A DNA stretch of 8,476 nucleotides. Source: an uncultured Ruminococcus sp. GTDB taxonomy: Bacteria > Bacillota > Clostridia > Oscillospirales > Acutalibacteraceae. The notes beneath the pieces were generated by a model that searched no databases, was not told the DNA's origin, and saw only the letters and a list, made by a program, of their open reading frames with translations. This document shows positions 1 to 6,855 of this stretch, in pieces. The first letter of the stretch is position 1, and each line of letters begins with the position of its first letter. The translations under genes were made by a program, and so were the position numbers. The stretch covers positions 1 to 8,476 of the forward strand of contig CACYDB010000106.1 of assembly GCA_902773035.1 (NCBI GenBank), written 5' to 3'.

Positions 1-777
1 ACCTCAAAGCAGTGCTTCGAGGCTTCGGCGGAGGAGCTGTCCGTTACTGTCAACACTCAGCCCTGCGTATTTACGGCTGATCTGGCGGCGGCGAGAGCTG
101 TTGTCGAGAAGGGCATAAAGCCCGACTGCGTAGCAGGCTTCTCGCTCGGAGAAATCGCGGCGATAGCCTTCAGCGGAATGTTATCGGATGAAGAAGCGTT
201 TAAGCTCGTGTGCAGGCGCGGCGAGCTTATGGATAAGGCGGCTGTGAAGAATCCCGGAGCTATGCTCGCGGTTATGAAGCTTCCCTCTGAGAAGATCGAG
301 GAAATCTGCTCACGCTTTGACAGTACATATCCCGTAAATTACAACAGTCCCGCTCAGACGGTTGTCGCTACAAAGGAGGAGAATGTCGAGGCTTTGACCG
401 AGGCGTTCACCGAGGCTAAGGGCAGAGCTAAGAAGCTCGCCGTCAGCGGAGCGTTCCACTCTCCGTTTATGGCTGAGGCGGCTCAGGGACTTTATGAGTA
501 TATGGAGAACGTTGAGTTCGGCGATCCCGAGATTCCCGTCTACTCCAACTACACCGCAGAGCCCTACGGCAGCGGTTACAAGGAGCTCGTCAAGGCTCAG
601 GTCGAGAACCCTGTACGCTGGCAGAAAATCGTAGAAAATATGGCGGCTGACGGCGTTGATACGATAATCGAGGTCGGCGTCGGCAAGACGCTCACAGGAC
701 TTATTAAGAGAATCAACCCCGATATAAAGGCTTTTAAGGTCGAGAATTTGTCAGACCTTGAGGCGCTTGAAGTTTAA
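1..777 (+). CDS. fabD: Malonyl-CoA:ACP transacylase FabD (5' end cut by window)
   Basis: Transfers the malonyl group from CoA to acyl carrier protein in the cytoplasm, supplying the extender unit for fatty-acid elongation. The frame is open from base 1 to the TAA at 775-777, giving 258 visible residues; about 45 N-terminal residues are missing relative to the usual ~300-310. Visible motifs in order are NTQP (residues 18-21), the nucleophile loop GFSLGE with Ser48, the carboxylate-binding Arg73 in RRGELM, the catalytic His153 in SGAFHSPFM, then NPVRW and EVGVGKTLTGL near the C-terminus. The Ser-Arg and Ser-His spacings (25 and 105 residues) match E. coli FabD (25 and 109). The ATG at 178 is internal, because the nucleophile lies upstream of it. 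The Phe before the active serine replaces the usual His. The gene is 11 nt from fabG, whose ribosome site overlaps its stop codon. Confidence 0.96.
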   Translation, partial: TSKQCFEASAEELSVTVNTQPCVFTADLAAARAVVEKGIKPDCVAGFSLGEIAAIAFSGMLSDEEAFKLVCRRGELMDKAAVKNPGAMLAVMKLPSEKIEEICSRFDSTYPVNYNSPAQTVVATKEENVEALTEAFTEAKGRAKKLAVSGAFHSPFMAEAAQGLYEYMENVEFGDPEIPVYSNYTAEPYGSGYKELVKAQVENPVRWQKIVENMAADGVDTIIEVGVGKTLTGLIKRINPDIKAFKVENLSDLEALEV

Positions 778-788
778 AGGAGATACAT

Positions 789-1532
789 ATGGATTTTAAA
801 GGCAAGACAGCCGTTATCACAGGCGGCTACAGCGGAATCGGCAGAGCTGTGTCCGAAAAGCTCGCTTCACTCGGCGCGGATATCGCTCTCGTAGGAATCG
901 GCTCGGAGGACGATAAGAACGCCGCTCTGGAGTCTATCAAGGCTTTAGGCGTCAAGGTAAACGCCTATGACTGCGACGTCAGCGACTTTGCCGCGGGCGA
1001 GAAGGTTATCGCCGATATCATCAAGGAGTACGGCAAGATCGATATTCTCGTCAACAACGCGGGAATCACCCGCGACAAGCTTATGCTCAATATGCCCGAG
1101 GAGGACTTTGACGCTGTTATCAACGTTAACCTCAAGGGCGCGTTCAATATGACAAAGCACGTTTACAAGCCCTTTATGCGTCAGCGCTCGGGCAGGATCG
1201 TCAACCTCGCGAGCGTAGTCGGAATCAACGGCAACGCGGGTCAGGCTAACTACTCGGCGTCAAAGGCGGGACTTATCGGTCTTACAAAGTCGGTAGCGCG
1301 CGAGCTCGCGGCTAGAGGAGTTACGGTTAACGCTGTCGCTCCGGGATATATCGACACGGCTATGACTCAGGCGCTTTCGGACAAGGTCAAGGACGAGATC
1401 GCCGCGTCTATCCCGATGAAGCGCAGAGGACTTCCCGAGGACGTAGCGAATGTAATCACCTTCCTGTGCAGCGATATGGCTTCGTATGTTACGGGTGAGG
1501 TTATTCGTGTAGACGGGGGAATTGCTATGTAG
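789..1532 (+). CDS. fabG: 3-oxoacyl-ACP reductase FabG
   Basis: Reduces 3-ketoacyl-ACP to 3-hydroxyacyl-ACP with a nicotinamide cofactor, the first reduction of each elongation cycle; a cytoplasmic short-chain dehydrogenase/reductase, typically a tetramer. The 247 residues match the family length (~245). The Rossmann glycine motif TGGYSGIG is at 11-18, NNAG at 89-92, the structural Asn114 in NVNLKG, and the catalytic Ser142, Tyr155 and Lys159 (YSASK). The C-terminus GEVIRVDGGIAM is the classical FabG tail. The start is fixed by AAAGGAG at 776-782, six bases upstream and overlapping the fabD stop, so translation is probably coupled. One oddity is that the Arg commonly found before GIG in NADPH-using FabG (SRGIG) is Ser here. 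Its position between fabD and fabF supports the FabG call over other SDR enzymes. Confidence 0.97.
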   Translation: MDFKGKTAVITGGYSGIGRAVSEKLASLGADIALVGIGSEDDKNAALESIKALGVKVNAYDCDVSDFAAGEKVIADIIKEYGKIDILVNNAGITRDKLMLNMPEEDFDAVINVNLKGAFNMTKHVYKPFMRQRSGRIVNLASVVGINGNAGQANYSASKAGLIGLTKSVARELAARGVTVNAVAPGYIDTAMTQALSDKVKDEIAASIPMKRRGLPEDVANVITFLCSDMASYVTGEVIRVDGGIAM

Positions 1533-1535
1533 CTT

Positions 1536-1654
1536 CTAGCCGGTGGTTAGTGGCTAGTGGCTAGTGGTTAGTAATTCGCAAAGCGAATATCATTTGCCGC
1601 AGGCAAATTTCATTCTTCATTCGCCGAAGGCGTATTTCATTTAATTGCGAATTA
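1536..1654. repeat. Mini-hairpin array in the fabG-fabF gap
   Basis: Most of the 166-nt gap consists of short inverted repeats, each with a 3-nt loop. CTAGCC-GGT-GGTTAG is at 1536-1550 (one G-U pair), ATTCGC-AAA-GCGAAT at 1574-1588 (perfect 6 bp), and ATTTGCC-GCA-GGCAAAT at 1592-1608 (perfect 7 bp). ATTCGCC-GAA-GGCGTAT is at 1619-1635 (one mismatch) and TAATT-GCG-AATTA at 1642-1654 (5 bp). The last three are joined by TTCATT-like linkers. The stems differ in sequence but share one architecture, which argues for a repeated structural element rather than a single terminator; none is followed by a U-run. No protein-coding frame is evident. It resembles a small interspersed repeat of the kind scattered in clostridial genomes, but that is inference. 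Possible roles are mRNA processing or stability between fabG and fabF. Confidence 0.8.
1545..1572. repeat. Four tandem 7-bp repeats (GGYTAGT)
   Basis: Four back-to-back copies of GGYTAGT: GGTTAGT, GGCTAGT, GGCTAGT, GGTTAGT. They begin 13 nt after the fabG stop and lead directly into the hairpin array. The copies differ only at C/T in position 3. A 7-bp period is not a codon multiple, so copy-number change would not preserve a reading frame, which fits a noncoding element. Slippage during replication is the likely source of the copies. Confidence 0.8.
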
Positions 1655-1698
1655 TTCCCCGTTAGTATCTGTTTGTTAGAAAAATAAGGAGAAAATAT

Positions 1699-2931
1699 AT
1701 GAGAAGAGTTGTTGTTACAGGTTTGGGCGCTGTTACGCCCGTCGGTAATGATATCCCGACAATGTGGAAAAATATGCTCGACGGCGTGTGCGGCATTGAC
1801 AAGATCACTAAGTTCGACACCGAAAACCTCGCCGTTAAAATCGCGGGTGAGGTCAAGGATTTTGACCCCACGACCGTTATCGAAAAGCGTGACGTCAGAA
1901 AGACGGATATATATACTATCTTCGCTCTCGCGGCGGCTACCGAGGCCGTCGAGGACAGCGGTATTATCGGCACCGTTGACCCCAAGCGTCTGGGCTCGTA
2001 CATAGGCGCGGGTATCGGCGGTCTGAATACGTTCTTTGAGAACGCTCAGGGTATGATCGAGCGTGGTCCGCGTAAGGTAAGCCCCCACTTTATCCCCAAG
2101 ATGATAGGCAATATCGCCACAGGTCAGGTCGCGATCAAATTCAACGCTCAGGGTCCGTCGCTTTCCACTATGTCAGCCTGCGCCTCGGGCTCGAACTCAG
2201 TGGGCGAGGCGTTCCACGCCGTAAAGCACGGATACGCCGACGCAATTATCGCGGGCGGCGCGGAGTGCGTTGTACATCCGCTGACTATCGTGGGCTTCTC
2301 GAATATGAAGGCTCTCTCGACTCAGGAGGATCCGAAGAAGGCTTCGATCCCCTTTGACGTAAAGCGCGACGGCTTTGTTATGGGCGAGGGCGCGGGAGTT
2401 CTTGTGCTTGAGGAATACGAGCACGCAAAGGCTCGCGGCGCTAAGATCTACGCCGAGATGATAGGATACGGCAACACCTGCGACGCTTATCACGTTACGG
2501 CTCCGTCGCCCGACGGCGAGAGTCTCGCCGAGGCTATCCGCGTATCGTTCAAGGAGGGCAACGTCACCGACGACGACGTGATCTACCTCAACGCTCACGG
2601 AACCTCAACTCCGATGAATGATAAAATCGAGACTAAGGCTGTGAAATCAGCCCTCGGTGAAAAGGCTTATGACATCAGCATAAGCTCAACAAAATCAATG
2701 ACAGGTCATATGCTCGGCGCGACAGGCGCTATCGAGGCGATCGTCGCGGTGCTCGCGGTCAATGAGGGCAAGATCCCTCCCACGATCGGTACCGACGAGC
2801 TCGATCCCGAGTGCGACCTTGACTATACGCTCGGCAAATGCAGGGAGAGGGATATCACCGTTTCAGCCAGCACCAACCTCGGCTTCGGCGGACACGATAC
2901 CTGCCTTGTATTCAGAAAAACGGAGGACTGA
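1699..2931 (+). CDS. fabF: 3-oxoacyl-ACP synthase II FabF
   Basis: Condenses malonyl-ACP with acyl-ACP, releasing CO2, and so drives chain elongation; a cytoplasmic homodimer of thiolase fold. Its 410 residues match the family (E. coli 412). The N-terminal RRVVVTGLGAVTPVG is typical of KAS I/II. The catalytic triad is intact: Cys161 in SACASGS, His300 in NAHGTSTPMND and His337 in TKSMTGH, with Lys332 just before it. The C-terminal gating loop reads NLGFGGHD (393-400), where GFGGTN is usual, so the Asn is replaced by Asp. The start is set by AAGGAG at 1686-1691, seven bases upstream. It is separated from fabG by 166 nt of hairpin repeats but only 2 nt from accB. The Cys-His-His set excludes FabH (Cys-His-Asn). 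KAS II is preferred over KAS I because Firmicutes normally have only FabF. Confidence 0.97.
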   Translation: MRRVVVTGLGAVTPVGNDIPTMWKNMLDGVCGIDKITKFDTENLAVKIAGEVKDFDPTTVIEKRDVRKTDIYTIFALAAATEAVEDSGIIGTVDPKRLGSYIGAGIGGLNTFFENAQGMIERGPRKVSPHFIPKMIGNIATGQVAIKFNAQGPSLSTMSACASGSNSVGEAFHAVKHGYADAIIAGGAECVVHPLTIVGFSNMKALSTQEDPKKASIPFDVKRDGFVMGEGAGVLVLEEYEHAKARGAKIYAEMIGYGNTCDAYHVTAPSPDGESLAEAIRVSFKEGNVTDDDVIYLNAHGTSTPMNDKIETKAVKSALGEKAYDISISSTKSMTGHMLGATGAIEAIVAVLAVNEGKIPPTIGTDELDPECDLDYTLGKCRERDITVSASTNLGFGGHDTCLVFRKTED

Positions 2932-2933
2932 AA

Positions 2934-3374
2934 ATGATTGATATTGAAACCCTGAAGGATTATATAAAGGTGCTCGAGGAGAGCTCCCTCGCCGAAATCG
3001 AGATCAGCGACGAGGAGGATTCTATCCGCCTCGCCAAGCCTACCGCGGATTCTCCGATGGTAGCCTTTACCTCGAACGCTTCTCAGGCGCCCGCTCCCGT
3101 ACAGCAGACCTCAGCTCCCGCAGCCGCTCCCGCTGTATCGGGCAAGGTCATCAAAAGCCCGATGGTAGGCGTGTTCTACGCGGCTCCTTCACCCGAGAAG
3201 CCCGCTTTCGTAAATGTAGGCGATACCGTCTCCAAGGGCGACGTAGTCTGCATTATCGAGGCTATGAAGATTATGAACGAAATTTCCGCCGATGAGAGCG
3301 GTACTATCGCCGAGATCCTCGTTGAGAACGGCGATGTTGTAGAGTATGACCAGCCGCTGTTCAGGCTCGGATAA
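2934..3374 (+). CDS. accB: Biotin carboxyl carrier protein of acetyl-CoA carboxylase (AccB)
   Basis: Carries CO2 on a covalently bound biotin between biotin carboxylase (AccC) and the carboxyltransferase (AccA/AccD). The 146 residues comprise a conserved N-terminal segment (1-35, MIDIETLKDYIKVLEE...), a flexible Ala/Pro/Gln-rich linker (about 50-68) and a C-terminal biotinyl domain (71-146). The biotin acceptor is Lys112 in the motif EAMKIMNEI; SPMVGVFY at 75-82 opens the domain. The frame stays open upstream to an ATG at 2838, but that stretch lies inside fabF. The ATG at 2934 is chosen because it begins at the conserved N-terminus and has GGAGG at 2922-2926 seven bases upstream. Only 2 nt separate it from the fabF stop, so translation is likely coupled. 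The 4-residue tail after the last hydrophobic pair (FRLG) is normal. Confidence 0.96.
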   Translation: MIDIETLKDYIKVLEESSLAEIEISDEEDSIRLAKPTADSPMVAFTSNASQAPAPVQQTSAPAAAPAVSGKVIKSPMVGVFYAAPSPEKPAFVNVGDTVSKGDVVCIIEAMKIMNEISADESGTIAEILVENGDVVEYDQPLFRLG

Positions 3375-3400
3375 ATTAGATTTTTACAGAGGAAAAGCTT

Positions 3401-3817
3401 ATGTTGAATCAGGAACAAATCAAGGAAATCATCCCTCACCGCGACAATATGCTGCTCGTTCAGGAGGCTGAGAAGATCGACGACACAACCTCTCACGGCA
3501 GATACACCGTCAGCGGCGACGAGTTCTTCTTAAAGGGTCACTTCCCGGGCAATCCGGTTGTGCCCGGCGTGATCCTGTGCGAGATGATGGCTCAGTCGAG
3601 CTGCGTTATGCTCGCCGACAAATGCGTGGGCAAGACTCCGTATTTCACCAAAATGGACAACGTTAAATTCAAGGGTATGGTCAAGCCCGGAGATACTCTG
3701 GAGACTACCTGTACTCTCACTCGTTCAAGGGGTAACTTCTATTTCATCAGCGCGAAGGGCTATGTTGACGGCAAGCTCTGCGTAAGCGCTGATTTCAGCT
3801 TTGCGCTGATTGATTAA
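3401..3817 (+). CDS. fabZ: 3-hydroxyacyl-ACP dehydratase FabZ
   Basis: Removes water from 3-hydroxyacyl-ACP to give trans-2-enoyl-ACP, the third step of the elongation cycle; a cytoplasmic hot-dog-fold enzyme. The 138 residues match the family (~140). The N-terminal IPHRDNMLLV corresponds to the usual IPHRxPFLLV. The active-site stretch GHFPGNPVVPGV (46-57) provides catalytic His47, and Glu61 in CEMMAQ lies 14 residues on, the spacing seen in FabZ. The start is supported by AGAGGA at 3388-3393, seven bases upstream. It sits 26 nt after accB and 21 nt before accC, the standard position in this Gram-positive cluster. Whether it also isomerises double bonds for unsaturated fatty acids, as the FabN branch does, cannot be decided from the sequence. 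Confidence 0.96.
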   Translation: MLNQEQIKEIIPHRDNMLLVQEAEKIDDTTSHGRYTVSGDEFFLKGHFPGNPVVPGVILCEMMAQSSCVMLADKCVGKTPYFTKMDNVKFKGMVKPGDTLETTCTLTRSRGNFYFISAKGYVDGKLCVSADFSFALID

Positions 3818-3838
3818 TATTCGGATGTGATTTTATAA

Positions 3839-5185
3839 ATGTTTAGTAAAATTCTGGTCGCCAACCGAGGCGAAATCGCCGTGCGTATTATCCGCGCGTG
3901 CAGGGAAATGGGTATCGCGACGGTCGCGATTTATTCCACTGCCGACAAAGACGCTATGCACGTTCAGCTTGCCGACGAGAGCTACTGCGTAGGCTCGGCG
4001 AGGGTAGGCGACAGCTATCTCAATATGCCCGCGATCCTTACGGCAGCTCTGCAAAGCGGAGCTCAGGCTATACATCCCGGGTACGGACTGCTCTCCGAGA
4101 ACGCGAAGTTCGTCAAGCTCTGCGAGGAGTGCAATATCGAGTTTATCGGTCCTACCTCGGAGATGATCAACCTGCTAGGCGACAAGGATATGGCGCGTAA
4201 GACTATGCGCGAGGCGGGAGTTCCCGTAACTCCGGGCACTGATGTGCTCGAGGACGCAGAGTCCGCCAAGGCTCTTGCCGAGGAGGTCGGATATCCTCTG
4301 CTCATCAAGGCTCGCTCAGGCGGCGGCGGACGAGGAATCCGCCTTGTAAATACGCCCGAGGAGTTTGAAAACGCTTACAACAGCGCTTACGCCGAGGCTG
4401 AGTCAGCCTTTGGCGACGGCGCGTTATACATAGAAAAATTCTTAAAGCCCGTCAAGCATATCGAAATGCAGCTTCTCTGCGATAAGCACGGCAACGCGAT
4501 TTGTCTTGGCGAGAGGGAGTGCTCCGTACAGCGCCATAACCAGAAGCTCATTGAGGAAAGTCCCTCGCCGTCTATCAGCGACGAGACCCGTCAGGCTATG
4601 ATAGACGCGGCGATCAAGGCTGCTCACGCCGTTAACTACAACTCCGTGGGCACGGTCGAGTTCCTCTACGACAAGGACGGAAACTTCTACTTTATGGAGA
4701 TGAACACAAGACTCCAGGTTGAGCACGGCGTAACCGAGATGGTTACGGGTATGGATATTGTCCAGTGGCAGATTCGCGTCGCCGCGGGGGCAAAGCTCAA
4801 CAGGACTCAGGACAAGGTGTATTTCCACGGTCACGCGATCGAGTGCCGTATCAACGCCGAGGATCCCGACAACAACTACCGTCCGAGCTGCGGTAAGATC
4901 ATCGGACTCCACGTTCCCGGCGGATCGTTTGTACGCTTCGACACGGCTCTGTATCAGAATTACAATATACCGCCGTTTTATGATTCGATGATAGGCAAGG
5001 TTATCGTTCAGGGCAGAACGCGTGAGCTTGCTATAAGAAAGATGAAGATGGCTCTCTCGGAGCTTTCGATCCTCGGAGTTACGGTCAACCGTGATTTGAT
5101 GATCGACATTCTCTCCGAGCGCGAGTTCCTTGACGGTAGCTACACCACCGATTTTATGGCGGATTTTGAGAAACGCAGAAAATAA
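3839..5185 (+). CDS. accC: Acetyl-CoA carboxylase biotin carboxylase subunit (AccC)
   Basis: Uses ATP and bicarbonate to carboxylate the biotin on AccB; a cytoplasmic ATP-grasp enzyme. Its 448 residues match the family (~450). The N-terminal domain starts KILVANRGEIAVRIIRACRE. ATP-grasp residues include Lys116, Lys157, the glycine loop GGGGRGI (161-167), Lys236 in NQKLIEE, Glu274, Glu287, and Asn289/Arg291/Glu295 in MNTRLQVEH. Arg337 in ECRINAEDP is the biotin/bicarbonate-site arginine. The 448-residue end (FMADFEKRRK) has no fused biotinyl domain, so this is the separate subunit and not pyruvate carboxylase. The start is supported by GGATGTGA at 3823-3830, one mismatch from GGAGGTGA and 8 nt upstream. 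The motif following the catalytic Arg reads VEHGVTE instead of the common VEHPVTE, and the glycine loop is preceded by Ala-Arg-Ser. Confidence 0.97.
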   Translation: MFSKILVANRGEIAVRIIRACREMGIATVAIYSTADKDAMHVQLADESYCVGSARVGDSYLNMPAILTAALQSGAQAIHPGYGLLSENAKFVKLCEECNIEFIGPTSEMINLLGDKDMARKTMREAGVPVTPGTDVLEDAESAKALAEEVGYPLLIKARSGGGGRGIRLVNTPEEFENAYNSAYAEAESAFGDGALYIEKFLKPVKHIEMQLLCDKHGNAICLGERECSVQRHNQKLIEESPSPSISDETRQAMIDAAIKAAHAVNYNSVGTVEFLYDKDGNFYFMEMNTRLQVEHGVTEMVTGMDIVQWQIRVAAGAKLNRTQDKVYFHGHAIECRINAEDPDNNYRPSCGKIIGLHVPGGSFVRFDTALYQNYNIPPFYDSMIGKVIVQGRTRELAIRKMKMALSELSILGVTVNRDLMIDILSEREFLDGSYTTDFMADFEKRRK

Positions 5186-5199
5186 CAGAGGTAATCTGA

Positions 5200-6069
5200 A
5201 TGGATTTATTCGCATTTATTAAACCGAAAAATGAGCTTGAACAGCAGGGAACCGAGCCTGAGACAAAAAAGCCTTACGTTCCCGACGAAATGTGGACTAA
5301 GTGTCCCGAGTGCGGCACGCTGCTTTTGACTACGGATATCGAGGAAAACCTGCAGGTCTGCTCAAAGTGTAATCATCATTTCCGTCTCGGAGCGCGTAAG
5401 AGAATTGAGATAATCTGCGACCAGGACAGCTTTGAGGAAATGGACAAGGATTTTTCAAGCGTTAATATAATCGACTTTCCCGGTTATGACGAAAAGCTTA
5501 AAAAGGGCATGGAAAAGAGCGGCGAGAATGAGAGCGTGATCTGCGGCGTCGCTAAGATCCGCGGAATCAGGACGGTCGTCATCAGTATGAACGCCGAGTT
5601 TATGATGGGCTCTATGGGCACCGTCACGGGCGATAAAATCACCCGCGCCTTTGAGTACGCTACCGAGAATGGTCTGCCCGTTGTGGCGTTCACGGTTTCG
5701 GGAGGCGCGAGAATGCAGGAGGGTATCCTCTCGCTTATGCAGATGGCTAAGACCTCAGGCGCTGTCAAAAAGCACAGTGACGCGGGACTTCTCTACATAA
5801 CAGTCCTCACGGATCCGACCTCGGGCGGAGTTACGGCTTCGTTCGCTATGGAGGGCGACATCATACTCGCCGAGCCCAAGGCTCTCATAGCCTTCGCGGG
5901 TCCGAGAGTTATCGAGCAGACTATCCGTCAGGAGCTCCCCAAGGACTTCCAGACGGCTGAGTTCCTGCAGGACAAGGGCTTTGTCGATAAGGTGGTTGAC
6001 CGCCGTTATCTCAGAGATACGATCGGTCATCTGCTGAAAATTCACAACTATGAGGAGGTCACACAATGA
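5200..6069 (+). CDS. accD: Acetyl-CoA carboxylase carboxyltransferase subunit beta (AccD)
   Basis: Together with AccA it moves the carboxyl group from biotin to acetyl-CoA, forming malonyl-CoA; works in the cytoplasm as an alpha2-beta2 complex. The 289 residues are close to other AccD proteins (~285-305). A four-cysteine zinc ribbon is visible as Cys35-x2-Cys38 and Cys54-x2-Cys57. The crotonase-fold carboxyltransferase core follows, with VSGGARMQEG (166-175) and PTSGGVTASFAM (206-217), the oxyanion-hole glycine regions. The start is set by AGAGGT at 5187-5192, seven bases upstream and 14 nt after accC. The coding end overlaps the accA start as ATGA, and the strong AGGAGGT ribosome site for accA lies inside the last accD codons. 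This arrangement suits equal production of the two subunits. Confidence 0.97.
   Translation: MDLFAFIKPKNELEQQGTEPETKKPYVPDEMWTKCPECGTLLLTTDIEENLQVCSKCNHHFRLGARKRIEIICDQDSFEEMDKDFSSVNIIDFPGYDEKLKKGMEKSGENESVICGVAKIRGIRTVVISMNAEFMMGSMGTVTGDKITRAFEYATENGLPVVAFTVSGGARMQEGILSLMQMAKTSGAVKKHSDAGLLYITVLTDPTSGGVTASFAMEGDIILAEPKALIAFAGPRVIEQTIRQELPKDFQTAEFLQDKGFVDKVVDRRYLRDTIGHLLKIHNYEEVTQ
6052..6060 (+). promoter_or_regulatory. Strong ribosome-binding site inside accD for accA
   Basis: GAGGAGGTC within the last codons of accD is a near-consensus Shine-Dalgarno sequence, with its AGGAGGT core (6053-6059) six bases before the accA ATG at 6066. With the ATGA stop/start overlap it suggests coupled translation of the two carboxyltransferase subunits. 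It fixes the accA start. Confidence 0.85.
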
Positions 6070-6848
6070 GCGCGTATGATAAGGTACTTGCCGCGCGCAG
6101 TACAAAAAAGCTGACCTCTATGGACTACATAAACAACCTTTTCGGAGATACGTTTATCGAGCTTCACGGCGACAGAGGCTTTGCCGACGATAAGGCGATT
6201 GTCGGCGGAGTGGGCTTTCTCAACGAAATGCCCGTCACGGTGATCGGTCTTGAAAAGGGCAGAAATACATTTGAGCGTATGGAGCGCAACTTCGGCGCGG
6301 CTCATCCCGAGGGCTACAGAAAGGCTCTGCGCCTTATGAAGCAGGCTGAAAAGTTCCACAGACCTATTCTCTGCTTTGTCGATACGAGCGGAGCGTTCTG
6401 CGGTATCGCCGCCGAGGAGAGAGGTCAGGGCCACGCAATCGCCACAAATCTTCTCGAGATGATGGCGCTCAAGACTCCCGTGCTCTCTATTTTCATCGGA
6501 GAGGGCGGCTCTGGCGGAGCGATAGCTCTTGCGGTTGCCGACGAGGTCTGGATGATGGAAAACTCCGTCTACTCCGTAATCTCGCCCGAGGGCTGCGCGA
6601 GCATACTCTGGAAGGACAGCTCAAAGGCTGCCGAGGCTGCCGAGTGCCTGAAAATGACGGCGAACGATCTGTTTGAGCTCGGCGTGGTGGAAAGAATCCT
6701 GCGTGAGCCTTCCGCCGACGACGGCAAGATGTTTGAGAGCTTAAAGCTCCTGATTTGCAGAACATTTGAGAAAAATCTCGCGATTCCGGGCGATGAGCTC
6801 GCGGATCTGAGATATAAGCGCTTCAGAAAAATCGGCGCTCAGGAATAA
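6066..6848 (+). CDS. accA: Acetyl-CoA carboxylase carboxyltransferase subunit alpha (AccA)
   Basis: Partner of AccD in making malonyl-CoA. At 260 residues it is the short Gram-positive form; E. coli AccA is ~319 and has a longer helical N-terminus. Visible motifs are the family's FIELHGDRGFADD (30-42), GHAIATNLLEMM (122-133), the glycine-rich oxyanion segment IGEGGSGGAIAL (144-155) and SVISPEGCASILWKD (170-184). The loop normally written DTPGAYPGxxAEE reads DTSGAFCGIAAEE (106-118), so the Pro-Gly pair is Ser-Gly. The start overlaps the accD stop by 4 nt and has a strong ribosome site. It is the last gene of the fatty-acid block and is followed 7 nt later by an intrinsic terminator, so this is the operon's end. 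Confidence 0.97.
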   Translation: MSAYDKVLAARSTKKLTSMDYINNLFGDTFIELHGDRGFADDKAIVGGVGFLNEMPVTVIGLEKGRNTFERMERNFGAAHPEGYRKALRLMKQAEKFHRPILCFVDTSGAFCGIAAEERGQGHAIATNLLEMMALKTPVLSIFIGEGGSGGAIALAVADEVWMMENSVYSVISPEGCASILWKDSSKAAEAAECLKMTANDLFELGVVERILREPSADDGKMFESLKLLICRTFEKNLAIPGDELADLRYKRFRKIGAQE

Positions 6849-6855
6849 AAAATAA

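Noticed and set aside
1536..1654. CRISPR array
   Set aside because: The inverted repeats differ in sequence, are too short (13-17 bp), and lack regular unique spacers.
1640..1698. Internal promoter for fabF
   Set aside because: Only weak hexamers (TTGCGA with TATCTG-like sequence) and no convincing spacing; the region is better explained by the hairpin array and the fabF ribosome site.
1561..2088. 175-aa minus-strand open frame over the fabF start and hairpin array
   Set aside because: Antisense to fabF and ends in repetitive noncoding sequence; no recognisable domain.
2838..2933. Upstream in-frame extension of accB
   Set aside because: Overlaps the fabF C-terminus in another frame; the conserved AccB N-terminus and the ribosome site both indicate 2934.
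4442..5215. 257-aa minus-strand open frame opposite accC
   Set aside because: Lies entirely antisense to a clear, motif-complete accC, has no family resemblance and no ribosome site; it is a by-product of codon bias.
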